This document shows, piece by piece, positions 28,623-38,900 of a stretch of DNA of 64,000 bases (positions are counted from its first letter, which is position 1; the number at the start of each line of letters is the position of its first letter). The DNA comes from Symbiodinium natans. Its lineage: Eukaryota > Sar > Dinophyceae > Suessiales > Symbiodiniaceae. The notes under the pieces were generated by a model. It did no database searches and was not told the origin of the DNA. It worked only from the letters and a program-made list of their open reading frames with translations. The stretch spans positions 130,001 through 194,000 of the forward strand of contig CAJNDS010002763.1 in NCBI GenBank assembly GCA_905221605.1. Reading direction: 5' to 3'. The translations under genes were made by a program, and so were the position numbers.

Positions 28623-30346
28623 TGTGCTACGTCCATCAGTCCAAAGGTCATAAGATGATCGGATGGGTCGGCGATTCCATGGATGCTACTTCCATAGGGT
28701 TGTATGCGGATGCGGATTACGCTGGTTGTGGCGAGAGTTTGCGTTCTACTTCGGGGGCTCACATGCATATTCAGGGACCGCATACACGGTTCCCGTTGGC
28801 AGGTGTCAGTAAGCGACAGGGTTGCGCCAGCCACTCTACTCCCGAAGCGGAAATTGTGGCTGCGGACTATGCGATGTCGCGTATTGGCATTCCGGCCATC
28901 ACATTGTGGCGTTTGATTGGAGGCAAAGATCCTAATTTCGTGTTCTACGATGACAATCAAACGATGATCGGCGTGGTCCGCACAGGCAAGAACCCGACGA
29001 TGCGCCATTTGGAACGCTCACACGGGATCTGCATTGCGTGGATGCACGAGGTGTTCCAGGAGGGATACGTGTCTCTGGCTTACGAGGTCACCGCCAAAAT
29101 GGCGGCCGATATCCACACGAAGGCCTTTAAAGACCACGTCTCCTGGGCTCACGCGTGTCAGCTAATTAACATCATGCCTCCCACGATGCTTTCGAGCGTT
29201 GAGGTCATGGACATGATGAAGGCTACACACCAACAATCGGCTGATGAGAAAGGTCATCAGCACTACTCGTTTAAGAACGAGGTTCCCTGTTTTCCTTACA
29301 CGCAAACACCTATCTTGCCCCAGGAGCTGTGTAGGGCCGGTTTGTCCAGTAAGGAGGGTGTCCAGGAAACGGACAGTACAGATCCGATCTTGGTGGTGAA
29401 GTTCCCGCGCATGCTCCGCGGCGTCCCCAGTGCTTTGCGGCCGGGGAAGTATTTGCGGTCCACGTGGATTCTGCGTGAAGGGCAATGGCATCGTATCGAG
29501 GATGAGGTCCCTATCCCGTCGGAGCCTCAGAAATTCGATCGGTATGTCGAGCGCGCTGTGTTTCAATATCACTTCCAACGGGGCTCGGCGGCGACGACGC
29601 GTGTGCACCGCACCGCGTCGCCTGCCGTGTCTGCGTCCCCGCTGCCCGACTGTTCGCGCTGTCGCGTTCGCGATTCGCCCGCACTCTGTAGGCAAGTGTG
29701 CGACTTAGTGGTCCGCGCCGCCCATGGGGGGTATGGGGGTGTTTTTCGCGCTGGGTCTGAAGGCATGGGGGGTGATATCAACGAAATTCCTGCGCTCGAA
29801 TCTACCGTCGTCGCTGTTGCGCGCGCCGCAAAAGAAGCTGATTTTCCTCAATCTACATTCGTGCCCGAATTCATCGAGGTGACTCGTGCTAGGACTGGTA
29901 ATCATGAAGTTGTTTTCCAAGACAAACACGGGAAAGAGATGTTCAAGGCACGGAGTGACTCGCTTAGCGGGGCTACAGGATTTTCCATGACGATTAAAGC
30001 TTCGGATGTCGAAAACAGTAGCCCTCGCGTGTGGTTGCTCGTAGGTCTGGAAGAGGATAACTGGTGGCAAACGTATACACCGCCGGACGTCAACATCGTC
30101 TGCGTGCCGGAAGCGGATGCACGCGGCGCCTATCAGTACTGCAAAGACATCATTAAATGGTCGTTCAAGGATCTTCGGAACGTTCTGTTCATAGGAGCAG
30201 GGGCGCTGAATCGAGCTTCTTGGCTTGATGTCGATCCTAGAGAACGCTTTTATGAGGACCGAGACGTCGTAGACTACCCCTGGGGGGAGGTCATTGATTT
30301 AGTCTTTGACGCCCGGAAGAAAGGGGCGACTACTATCGGAACCTGA
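28574..30346 (+). CDS. RNase H plus unknown domain, second copy
   Basis: Duplicate of 17228-19000 with no difference seen. Shares the frame displacement at both ends. Confidence 0.8.
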   Translation: MVQERGCGQDAALHHLMCYVHQSKGHKMIGWVGDSMDATSIGLYADADYAGCGESLRSTSGAHMHIQGPHTRFPLAGVSKRQGCASHSTPEAEIVAADYAMSRIGIPAITLWRLIGGKDPNFVFYDDNQTMIGVVRTGKNPTMRHLERSHGICIAWMHEVFQEGYVSLAYEVTAKMAADIHTKAFKDHVSWAHACQLINIMPPTMLSSVEVMDMMKATHQQSADEKGHQHYSFKNEVPCFPYTQTPILPQELCRAGLSSKEGVQETDSTDPILVVKFPRMLRGVPSALRPGKYLRSTWILREGQWHRIEDEVPIPSEPQKFDRYVERAVFQYHFQRGSAATTRVHRTASPAVSASPLPDCSRCRVRDSPALCRQVCDLVVRAAHGGYGGVFRAGSEGMGGDINEIPALESTVVAVARAAKEADFPQSTFVPEFIEVTRARTGNHEVVFQDKHGKEMFKARSDSLSGATGFSMTIKASDVENSSPRVWLLVGLEEDNWWQTYTPPDVNIVCVPEADARGAYQYCKDIIKWSFKDLRNVLFIGAGALNRASWLDVDPRERFYEDRDVVDYPWGEVIDLVFDARKKGATTIGT

Positions 30347-33300
30347 CAAGCCGAAGTTTCGAAAGTCGGCACAGTACAAAAACATAGTTGATTGCATGAA
30401 GTGGGAGAGATTCACAATTGCTGATTGCTGCCACGGTCGGAGGATCTGCGTTCCACAGGGAAGCGGAGCCCCGAACATCATGTATGTCAACGAAGCTTCT
30501 GAGTTTCTCATTCATGGACTCAAAGCCCCTGAAAACATGAAGGGTGTGTGCGGCATGCAACATCATCATGCATCACGTGAAGCTGTCGAGACTCACGGGG
30601 ATGGGTGTGGAAAGAGAACCAGTAAAGTGTCACGCCTCTTGTTGAAAATGCTTTCTGAACGGGACGCCAAGGTTGGGGACCCCAAGGCCTGCAGTTCTGT
30701 TGAGAAGTTACCGTCGGGTAAGGACAGGATGATCATTGAATTCTGTTGCTCTAAGGACAGTAGCCTGGGTAAATCCTCGAGTGCTACGAAGGGAGCTCAC
30801 GTCATGCGTGTGCGTGAAGCTCTTAAAGCTCAAACCAAGGCATGTGAAAGCAACATCCTCAAGGAGGCGGAACGATTCCGAAAATCCAATCCCAAATGTC
30901 CGATTCTTGTGTTTGCTTCTCTTCCGTGCACTGGGGGGTCCAACTGGATCAAGGTGAACGAAATGGGGGGTGAAACTGAAAAGGGAAAGGAACATCGGAA
31001 GAAATTTAGGGACTTACTGAAAGCTCTCAAACGCCTTTTGCGAAAGCTGGCGGTATTTTCCCCCAAAATCGCTTTTGAGTTGCCGAAAACCTGTTTGTAT
31101 TGGAGTTGGCCCGAAGTTCAAGCCCTAATAAAGCAGCATTCATTGCGTGTTGCGCGAATTGACGGTTGCATGATGGGTGTTGTTGACAAAGACGGCATTC
31201 CTTTACTCAAAGCGTGGTGTATAGCTACGAACGTGTCAACCATGTTGAACCTCAAAGGGGTCACGTGCGACAACACACATGAACATGGCACACCAAGGGG
31301 TCAGGCACTCAAGGAGGCAGGAAACTACACACCACACATGGCAAAGCTGTTGCACAACGCATGGCGTGATGAAGCTCGCAATATCCGCAGGGGCTCTGCT
31401 CAGAGTGTTCATGTGGCAGCTTCATGTGTACTTGTTCATGTCAGTTTGCGTTGCAGTAACAGCCAGGTGCAACATGAATTCCAAGGTACTTGCATAATTG
31501 TTTGTCCTACACCTGGAGCAGGGTTCGGATCCTCCGACCCTAATCCAAAGTGCAGTGAGGAGTTCGGCTCCGCCGGCTCGGATCTGCATCTGGGGAAGGG
31601 ATTCGGCTCCGCCGGTCCTAGAACCAGCATGGACGGACAACAGCAGAGGCCCATCCCTCCGCATGTTCCATGGTCGCGACCTCAAGACCTCTTCTCCCTG
31701 CCGTACCAGAGATCGGGCATCAACATCCCCGTTGGCAATGGGATGACTGCTTTGCGCACGACATGTCATGCGCTGCGATCATTGAGAGGGCAACCTCTTC
31801 CTGGACGATTGGAGCAAGGCATGGTCGCCACGAATGCGAACATTGCTGCGTGGGTGGAATTTGGAGTGCCAGCTATCCTTTTGGCGGCAGTTGCGGCACC
31901 ATCCAGCCCATATGGTTTTCCTGAAGTCAGAGTTCGGGAGCTGTTTCGAGGTGTGGTGGAAAGCCTGTTGCCAGCAAGGAGTGCGGAGAGCTACAAGACA
32001 GTCCTTAGCCATGTCACAACGTTTATCAAGGTCGTCAAGACTGCGATAAGCACTGATTCGACTCGACAGGTGCTGCAGGAGCTTCTGGACCACGTCATTG
32101 AGATTGACCTCTTCAAGAACATTGACATGTTCGTCGACGTTTTGGTTCAAGATGCTGAACAAGGGCGTTTGGATCCTCAATATCCATGTTTGACGGTGGT
32201 GACTATGGACGGATATCTTGATCCGAATGTCATTTGCAGAACAGTCGTTACCAAGAGTCCGTGGATCTATGTGACCAGGTACAACGACTGGATGCGGCTT
32301 AATTCCTACTTTCGCGAGAACCTCCCCAACCGTCGTGAAGGGCTACCATGCATGCTCCTCACCCAGGACTTCTGGGATTTGCTGGATCTGATATGGTCAA
32401 TGGCGAAGCAAGTGGGTTACTGCTTGAGAAGCCACAATCAGGTCGCCGAGCACACGCAGATGAATGTGTGGGATCTGATCGAGATCGTGGTCGACCCCCC
32501 GGAGAACGTGTCCGCGGCGGTCGCTCATGCAGTCAACAGCCTCCAAGGGTTGTCGGTCGCCATGCATACAGCCCACGAATACCTCAACGACAGTCGGACG
32601 GTGTGGCCATCGGAACCATCGAGAACGACCGGAGCCGAGCTCAGGGAGTCGTTGGTGAATGCGACAACTGTCGTCATGGCCCCGCCACCAACCGGTCTCG
32701 GGTTACCAGCTTCCTTTTCACACAGCTCGTGGAACCAGCTGGCTGCCGAGCAGAACGTCTTGAGGGCGGTCCACGACATGTACAGGACTCACAGGTCTTG
32801 GATGTCCGAGATCACGAACCTGCGAGCCGAGTGTTACTCCGAAGGACGTGAACAGCCGCCGTACCTGAAGCCCGATCCAACAGGCACGGTGTTTCCTCCG
32901 GCATTGAATTCGCACCCGCCTTGGGTGAATGTTCAACGTCAACATCCCGCAGGGCCTGCATCCCCATCCGTTCCGGAAGGGCCGGCTCCTTTCGTGGAAG
33001 AGGATCATCCTGCCAACAGATCGACGTCTACGCCATCACCAAGGCAGGCAACGGGCGCATCCTTTGCCGAAGCAAGAGGTGAATCCGCCAAGAGGCAGCG
33101 GGGACCGGAGGATGTCCGCTCCGCGGCATCCCAACCGGGAACCGCGGCCAGCTCTTCCGATCCTCGGGGAGCTGAGCCAACTGCCCAACCAGAAGGTGAA
33201 CCCGATGAAGTTCGCTGGTACCTGGAACCTACTCCCGATGGGTACATGGAGAAGTTCGTCAAGTTCCAATCCAGACATCGCGTGCAGCTGGGTACAACCA

Positions 33301-33665
33301 TCATCGTTCACAAAGATGATCCTACAGATGTCCTGCCCGCGCGTGATCAGACGCCCAAGATCAACGGGAAATTTGGAACCAGCAGTGAGCAAGTTTACCT
33401 TCGGCGCGTCGCCACACACCTTGCCAAGCTCTACGGGATGAGCCAGTCGAATCTCACAGGTGCGTTTCACATGGCAACATTCATGAAGAAAGGGGATGTG
33501 GAGTGGCTACGACTTTACAAGGTGCTGTACGAGAAGGTTTTCTTGTGCACAATTCGTCAGCTACCAACTCCTGGCACAATGTTTGCGGCGGTCATGCAAT
33601 CCACGGCTACGGGAGAGCTGGGAATTTTCCACTTCAACAGCAGCCCGGAGCAGCGAGCTTTTTGA
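30306..33665 (+). CDS. Methyltransferase-like ORF, second copy
   Basis: Duplicate of 18960-22319. Three single-base differences (32942, 32960, 33044) fall in the Pro/Ser-rich linker. It ends at TGA after a T5 run (about 33657-33661) where the frame passes to the next ORF; one extra T would keep the frame open. Confidence 0.6.
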   Translation: MTPGRKGRLLSEPDKPKFRKSAQYKNIVDCMKWERFTIADCCHGRRICVPQGSGAPNIMYVNEASEFLIHGLKAPENMKGVCGMQHHHASREAVETHGDGCGKRTSKVSRLLLKMLSERDAKVGDPKACSSVEKLPSGKDRMIIEFCCSKDSSLGKSSSATKGAHVMRVREALKAQTKACESNILKEAERFRKSNPKCPILVFASLPCTGGSNWIKVNEMGGETEKGKEHRKKFRDLLKALKRLLRKLAVFSPKIAFELPKTCLYWSWPEVQALIKQHSLRVARIDGCMMGVVDKDGIPLLKAWCIATNVSTMLNLKGVTCDNTHEHGTPRGQALKEAGNYTPHMAKLLHNAWRDEARNIRRGSAQSVHVAASCVLVHVSLRCSNSQVQHEFQGTCIIVCPTPGAGFGSSDPNPKCSEEFGSAGSDLHLGKGFGSAGPRTSMDGQQQRPIPPHVPWSRPQDLFSLPYQRSGINIPVGNGMTALRTTCHALRSLRGQPLPGRLEQGMVATNANIAAWVEFGVPAILLAAVAAPSSPYGFPEVRVRELFRGVVESLLPARSAESYKTVLSHVTTFIKVVKTAISTDSTRQVLQELLDHVIEIDLFKNIDMFVDVLVQDAEQGRLDPQYPCLTVVTMDGYLDPNVICRTVVTKSPWIYVTRYNDWMRLNSYFRENLPNRREGLPCMLLTQDFWDLLDLIWSMAKQVGYCLRSHNQVAEHTQMNVWDLIEIVVDPPENVSAAVAHAVNSLQGLSVAMHTAHEYLNDSRTVWPSEPSRTTGAELRESLVNATTVVMAPPPTGLGLPASFSHSSWNQLAAEQNVLRAVHDMYRTHRSWMSEITNLRAECYSEGREQPPYLKPDPTGTVFPPALNSHPPWVNVQRQHPAGPASPSVPEGPAPFVEEDHPANRSTSTPSPRQATGASFAEARGESAKRQRGPEDVRSAASQPGTAASSSDPRGAEPTAQPEGEPDEVRWYLEPTPDGYMEKFVKFQSRHRVQLGTTIIVHKDDPTDVLPARDQTPKINGKFGTSSEQVYLRRVATHLAKLYGMSQSNLTGAFHMATFMKKGDVEWLRLYKVLYEKVFLCTIRQLPTPGTMFAAVMQSTATGELGIFHFNSSPEQRAF

Positions 33666-35431
33666 CGGCTGGACTGAGAAAGTTCAGCGCTTCCATTCGT
33701 CAGGCAAGTACCCCCGATGTCACAGCGGTGCGATCCAGCAAAACGATCATCCTGGCGGACTTCGAGGTGTGGACGAAAACCAAGAACCGCTTGACCTATA
33801 CGATGGCCAGCAAGCTCCAAGAAAAGGGATGGTATGATGCTCATTCGTATTGCCAGACAGTTGATGAAAGCCTCGATCCACTCCTACCTGAAGGATTCCA
33901 AGTCGTTGCCACCAAGGCCAGAGATGCAGTCCGAGAGTGGAGAGGTCCCGGGCAGAGCATCGACGTCACCGCGCACGTCTACTTGTCGTTCAGAGCCATC
34001 AATGATCTCCTGGTTTTGGAGCATGGCAATGCGACTCCCGAGAACATGCGAAAGTGGTTCGTCGATCCAATCATGGACTTGTCAGACCTTCTGCAACGTG
34101 CCGTGATTGTGACCCTCAACGACGATCCCCGTTTCATCGGGAAGGACGTTGGTGCAGCGATGCCATGGGCTGCCATTGATTGGATCGCAGTGGAGCTCCG
34201 AGCAAGGGGATGCATTGTTTTCACGTCATCACTGCTGTGGGCTCGAATTGCTGTGACTCTCCATAAGGGCAGCGACAATTTCCGGATCAATCCAGAGGAG
34301 ATGCATTTGGCGGTGGCGGCATTCGACAAACATCTGCTGCAAGAGAAGATCATTACACTTTGCATGGCACCCCCAGAGAGCATGGGCGATTGCGAACCTC
34401 ACTTGGACTCCGTGAACATGGAGACTGCGGATGCGAAGGCGGTCTTTGCGCCGTCAAGCAGCGACGACGTTCGGACCGCATCGGCCAATGATGACACGCA
34501 AGAACGACATCAACGGGTCGTGGAGAGGGCATCGGAGCTTGAGGGCATCCGCGGAGGCGTGGACATGACTTGGGTGGATGCGGACATCGCCATGGTCAGC
34601 CCAGAACCGTTCTATGACGGAGAAACCTACTGGATTGACATCGAGGGCCTCATCAGCAAGCATCCCACTGCCCCGAGTGGCCAATTCCATGTGTGTCAGG
34701 CATGCGTCGACGAGTTCAACAAGCTGAAGAGCTCATTCCAAGGCGAGTTCGGACCAATCCAATCTCCAGCGTATTGTCCCTTCTGTTCGCTCAAAGCAAT
34801 GTGGGACAAGGACTATGGCGTCAACAAAGGGGAGGAGGTTCGGAAGTCAGAACGCCATGCTGCAGGGTGCGCCATATTTGCTCAGAAACATGACTTTGTG
34901 TACCAGGATGGATCCCCAGTGATTCCCAAGGAGGATCTCAAATCGTACATCTTTGCATGCTCGAAGGTCGCGTACACCAACTATGGCAAAATCGTCTCGT
35001 CCTCGGCTGGGTTGCGCTTGAACACCAAACAAGCCAGCGAATACACCAGATGGGCGAAGGGGAGACGGTTGTCGTGGGACTTCGGGTACACGGTGGACGG
35101 CATGGCCTGCCTCTTGCCCTTGTACGATGCAGGCAACGCAGCCTATGCAGGTTTCCTCCATAGCATCTTCGATCAGGACGAGGTCAAAGGCATGTACAAT
35201 GGCAATGCCGACCCGGCCGCCGAGCTCATGGGAGACACCCTGGAGGTTGCGCTCGGCATCCTGACAATCGCATGCAGGTATCCTTCGGCATTCGAAGCCT
35301 GGGGATCGTACGAAGATCATCTCGCTTGTCTTCGAGGAATCGAACGGTCTTTCTATCGGTTTGCTGCAGCGGAGGCGGTGCGAATTACTGCCGGTGGAGA
35401 ATCGAAAACGTCGTCCTCCCCGGGCAAATGA
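33503..35431 (+). CDS. Cys-rich unknown ORF (642 aa)
   Basis: No recognised family. The true entry is probably around 33660, where the frame departs from the preceding ORF; the upstream 50 codons overlap that ORF and are likely a shadow. Two CxxC pairs (C398/C401 and C425/C428), spaced 23 residues, look like a zinc ribbon, followed by an HAAGC segment. The N-terminal half is acidic and helical. It ends at 35429-35431, overlapping the next ORF in another frame. Its place downstream of RNase H suggests an accessory domain of the polyprotein. Confidence 0.55.
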   Translation: MATTLQGAVREGFLVHNSSATNSWHNVCGGHAIHGYGRAGNFPLQQQPGAASFLTAGLRKFSASIRQASTPDVTAVRSSKTIILADFEVWTKTKNRLTYTMASKLQEKGWYDAHSYCQTVDESLDPLLPEGFQVVATKARDAVREWRGPGQSIDVTAHVYLSFRAINDLLVLEHGNATPENMRKWFVDPIMDLSDLLQRAVIVTLNDDPRFIGKDVGAAMPWAAIDWIAVELRARGCIVFTSSLLWARIAVTLHKGSDNFRINPEEMHLAVAAFDKHLLQEKIITLCMAPPESMGDCEPHLDSVNMETADAKAVFAPSSSDDVRTASANDDTQERHQRVVERASELEGIRGGVDMTWVDADIAMVSPEPFYDGETYWIDIEGLISKHPTAPSGQFHVCQACVDEFNKLKSSFQGEFGPIQSPAYCPFCSLKAMWDKDYGVNKGEEVRKSERHAAGCAIFAQKHDFVYQDGSPVIPKEDLKSYIFACSKVAYTNYGKIVSSSAGLRLNTKQASEYTRWAKGRRLSWDFGYTVDGMACLLPLYDAGNAAYAGFLHSIFDQDEVKGMYNGNADPAAELMGDTLEVALGILTIACRYPSAFEAWGSYEDHLACLRGIERSFYRFAAAEAVRITAGGESKTSSSPGK

Positions 35432-35957
35432 TGCAGAGACGATTCAGCAGATCATGGAGTACGAGAACACTTTACTCCAAGGAGAATGGCATGCGGTCCT
35501 TGTCGATCGAGTCCTGCCAATTGAGGAGCCGGTCCTCGGAACCCTTTCTCCGGAAGATCAACGACCTGAAGAGTTCTCCGCAGCACCCGTCCCCAGTGCA
35601 GAACCTCGTGATGGAGAACCAGAAGGTGAGGATCAAGCCCATGAAGGGGAAGCGCTCGGATCCTCCGGCGTGGAACCTGAGGGGCAGGAAGATGATGATA
35701 TGGGCGTGCCCGAGGCAAGCTCTATCCCCACCATGCAAGAACCGAACGAGACTGAGCTGGGTGAGATATCACGTCCTTGTGAAGGTTACGTCCGAGCACT
35801 CAATGCCCTACGCATAACCGCTGGCATGCAGCCACCCAGCATGTGCCTTGCTTGCGGCAACTATGGCCACAACACCCGAAATTGCGAAGCAAATGGGGGG
35901 GTACAACGCTCTGGTGGTGAACGAAGCATTCAGCATCATTGGGAAAAGCCTGGCTAA
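35361..35957 (+). CDS. CCHC zinc-knuckle segment (198 aa)
   Basis: Opens at TTG inside the previous ORF, so it is probably a continuation after a +1 shift near 35361-35431. A Glu/Pro-rich linker (about 50-140) leads to a retroviral-type knuckle, C162-C165-H170-C175 (CLACGNYGHNTRNC), normally a nucleic-acid-binding part of Gag. Here it lies far downstream of Pol. The frame is lost at a G7 run (about 35895-35901) just after the knuckle; the next ORF continues there. Confidence 0.55.
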   Translation: MLQRRRCELLPVENRKRRPPRANDAETIQQIMEYENTLLQGEWHAVLVDRVLPIEEPVLGTLSPEDQRPEEFSAAPVPSAEPRDGEPEGEDQAHEGEALGSSGVEPEGQEDDDMGVPEASSIPTMQEPNETELGEISRPCEGYVRALNALRITAGMQPPSMCLACGNYGHNTRNCEANGGVQRSGGERSIQHHWEKPG

Positions 35958-38900
35958 GATGCACAAGTCAAGCAGTACGCCACCAACAGAGATCTTCCAG
36001 AGATGGGCAGAGAAGAATTTGCGAGATGCCGCTCGCGCTCCGCAAGTACCAGGAACCGCTTCGGATACTCCGGGTGGGGATGGGGAAAGCGTTGAGCCTG
36101 GAGCTGCAGCGTCTTCGGAGGATTCCAGAGGCCCGCTGCCAAGACGGCGTCAAGCATCAATCTCAGTTGAGGATCCTACAGTGGTCGTGATCGAAGTCGA
36201 TGAAGAACCAGAAGAAACTGCGACAAGAACGCTTCGACCCAAACGCAGGCCCCAACCGAGACCTGATCTTCCAGAGCCCAAAGCTGCGCCAGCTCCTAGG
36301 CGGTGGATTGCGAACAACGCCGGCAATGCTCGTTCATTCGTCGAGATTCGCTACCACGAGCCGAAGTCTTGCCTTGACATCATCAAGTCCATCGAGGACG
36401 TATCGTGGGTCGGTGGGCAGAGCATCTACGAGATCGGATTACAATCGCAGGATGCAACGCGCCGATTGATTGAGCAGGAGGTTGGAGGAGACGTTGCAAC
36501 ACACCCTCTCCGAAGCGACATCGATGAGTATCCTTCCTCGAACATGGGATACGTGAACATCGGCAAGCTGGTCATCGGAGGGGACCTCCGTCTCCTACCC
36601 ATCAAGGGTGCAAGGTTCGCTCACAGGCACTTTTCGGCCCTGGTCCCCGCGACATCCTCCAATGACAACCATCGCAATCGGGATTATCATCGCAGGATCA
36701 AATCCCTGGGCTATGATGTGCAACGTTTGCTTAGGCACCGCCTAGCAAACAGGGAGACGAACTACATGCACAATCAGCTCCCAACAATCCCGTGCGACAC
36801 AGGCGGATGGGTGATGCTCAAAGACTTCATCAACTTGGAGAACTTCTGGCAAAGCGGGAGATACTATGCAAGGAGTTCAGCTCGAGACGACAATTCTGAG
36901 TATCAGAGACGAATCCAAATGCTGATCGACTACGCGTACTACGAGTACCGCACGAACGGAAGGATCAGACTTCAATTCCTGGGCATCAAGATCGTGGCGC
37001 CCAAACCTGGACAGAGGGCATCCGATACGCCGTGGGACGGTACTCCGGGCGTCGGTGCAACCCAACGTGCCCAACTTGAAGAACTCGGAGGACACAGGTT
37101 GACACATGACATTACGTCCGGGACCCTTCGTCGATGCGACAATTGGGTGCAGCCATGGGCGATCAGGGCCACAAGTGGACACTCCAGCAACTCCAATTCA
37201 CTGGTGCGGGTGAATGACGACAGGGTCGCATGCCACTTGACCACAAGCTTGGTCAACCAGATTGGTGGGGGGTATCACACCACGGCCCCAGAGCTTCTCG
37301 CCAACATCGTGGCGAAAGGACTTCTTCCAGGCGGAGGGGCGTCAGGCGGTCGGGTCCACAGCCACTTCGGGACGTTCCCGCCATGGGATCCGAGAAATCA
37401 GACGGTGAGAACAAGGATTCCCGGAAGGCCGAGGTCACCAATTGCAGTATTGTACGTTCCAGCCTACGAGCTCATGCGCTACAATGCAGTGATCACGATC
37501 AATGGAATGTTTCTCGTCCAGCGGCAAATTCCATTCGAGGCCGTCAAGCACGTGTGGATCTGCATGCCAAGCCAAGGAAGGTACTTCGAGTTCAGCGAAG
37601 TCTTCAAGGTGTACTCCAAAGAGCTGTCCAAGGAGATGGTCGAAGGGTACGGGGACGCACGCATCAATCCTGATCGTGATCCTCCAAAACCTTCGGTGGA
37701 AGACCTCGTCAGCACCATGGAAGGCACCGACGCTGGCCCGCATGAAGGCGAGAGGCGCGAGATCTTGCAAGCAATTGAGCAGGCGGGCGACACCGTTCCT
37801 GGAAACATCATCAAGCGTGCTTTCCAGTTTCTCTCAAGGACATTCCGGCGAGTGACGACTCACACCACCACAAGCGATCCGCTGATCTTGAGGGTTTGCC
37901 CCTGCTGCGGCAGGCATACCCCTGCGAGCTTCGCAATTTGCCTCACGTGTGGGAGAGTTTTCCTGTCCATGGGGAGGATCCAGCATGTGCGTGCCAATCC
38001 GGAACCCGAAAGGATTGATCCGGAAGTGGTCCGCCAGGCACTCAACCAGGCCGCCGCCGTCGTCAACAACGAAGTTGTGGAGATTGACGTGGAAGAGGAG
38101 CCAACTTCAGAACCTGTCCAGGAGGATGCGCTTCCGCTCCGCGGGGTGCAGAATCCGGCAGGGGATGCAGAGGCAAACAGTCCTCGAGAAAGCGTGGCGG
38201 AACCTGAGGCCGAGGAGATCCCCGACGAGATTCGCGACATGTACCGCGATGTGGAGATGGAGGCTCCCAACCAAGAGGAGGTGGAGATGGACGCGCAGAA
38301 TCAGCGAGCATTCGTGCTGGTGGGAGACAGGGAAGGCGATTCGCTGGACGATCGAAACGAGAGGAAAGCTCGCCTCGCGCTGGAGTGCAACGTCAACATC
38401 GACACGGACTATGCAGCGTGCGTGGACCACAACTTCAGGTTGTACTGTCACCTCGACGCCTTCTTTGCGTACGTGTTGGTCCATAAATGGAATCTGTTCG
38501 AGAAGATCATCATGACTCCATACAAGAAGATGAAGGACCAGTTCGCCTCAGGCATGAGACACGACGCATCTGGGACATGGCCAATTGTCCCCATCGATGA
38601 GGACACGGCGTTGCCGAGAGACCTCATGGAAGACGAGGTAAGGCAGTATGCCAGCTCTGTGGAGAACCAGCAGTTCATGATTGAGCGTTATTACGCCAAC
38701 AAGTTCGTCTTCTACGTCATGCGTGGGGCGATCCAGCTGGGATACAACAAGGAGAGCTTTAACCTCCCCATGATTCCTGATGAGGCCGAGGACCCGAAAG
38801 CATTTGCTGAAGCCGGGCAAAGGGTCCACATGTTCATGGCCAAAATCATCTATCAGGTGCTGAACGTGAGGCTTTACTCCTACACGAAACCCAACGCTGA

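Larger units (their letters stand above)
22824..34069. repeat. Second copy of 11,246-bp duplicated block
   Basis: Begins mid-ORF immediately after the gap and runs without a break into the unique 3' half of the element. Interpreted as the start of a contig overlapping the previous one, not a biological tandem duplication. Confidence 0.95.

Noticed and set aside
11478-34069. True tandem duplication of the retrotransposon interior
   Set aside because: Both duplicate edges fall exactly at the N gap and no repeat junction is sequenced; contig overlap is simpler.
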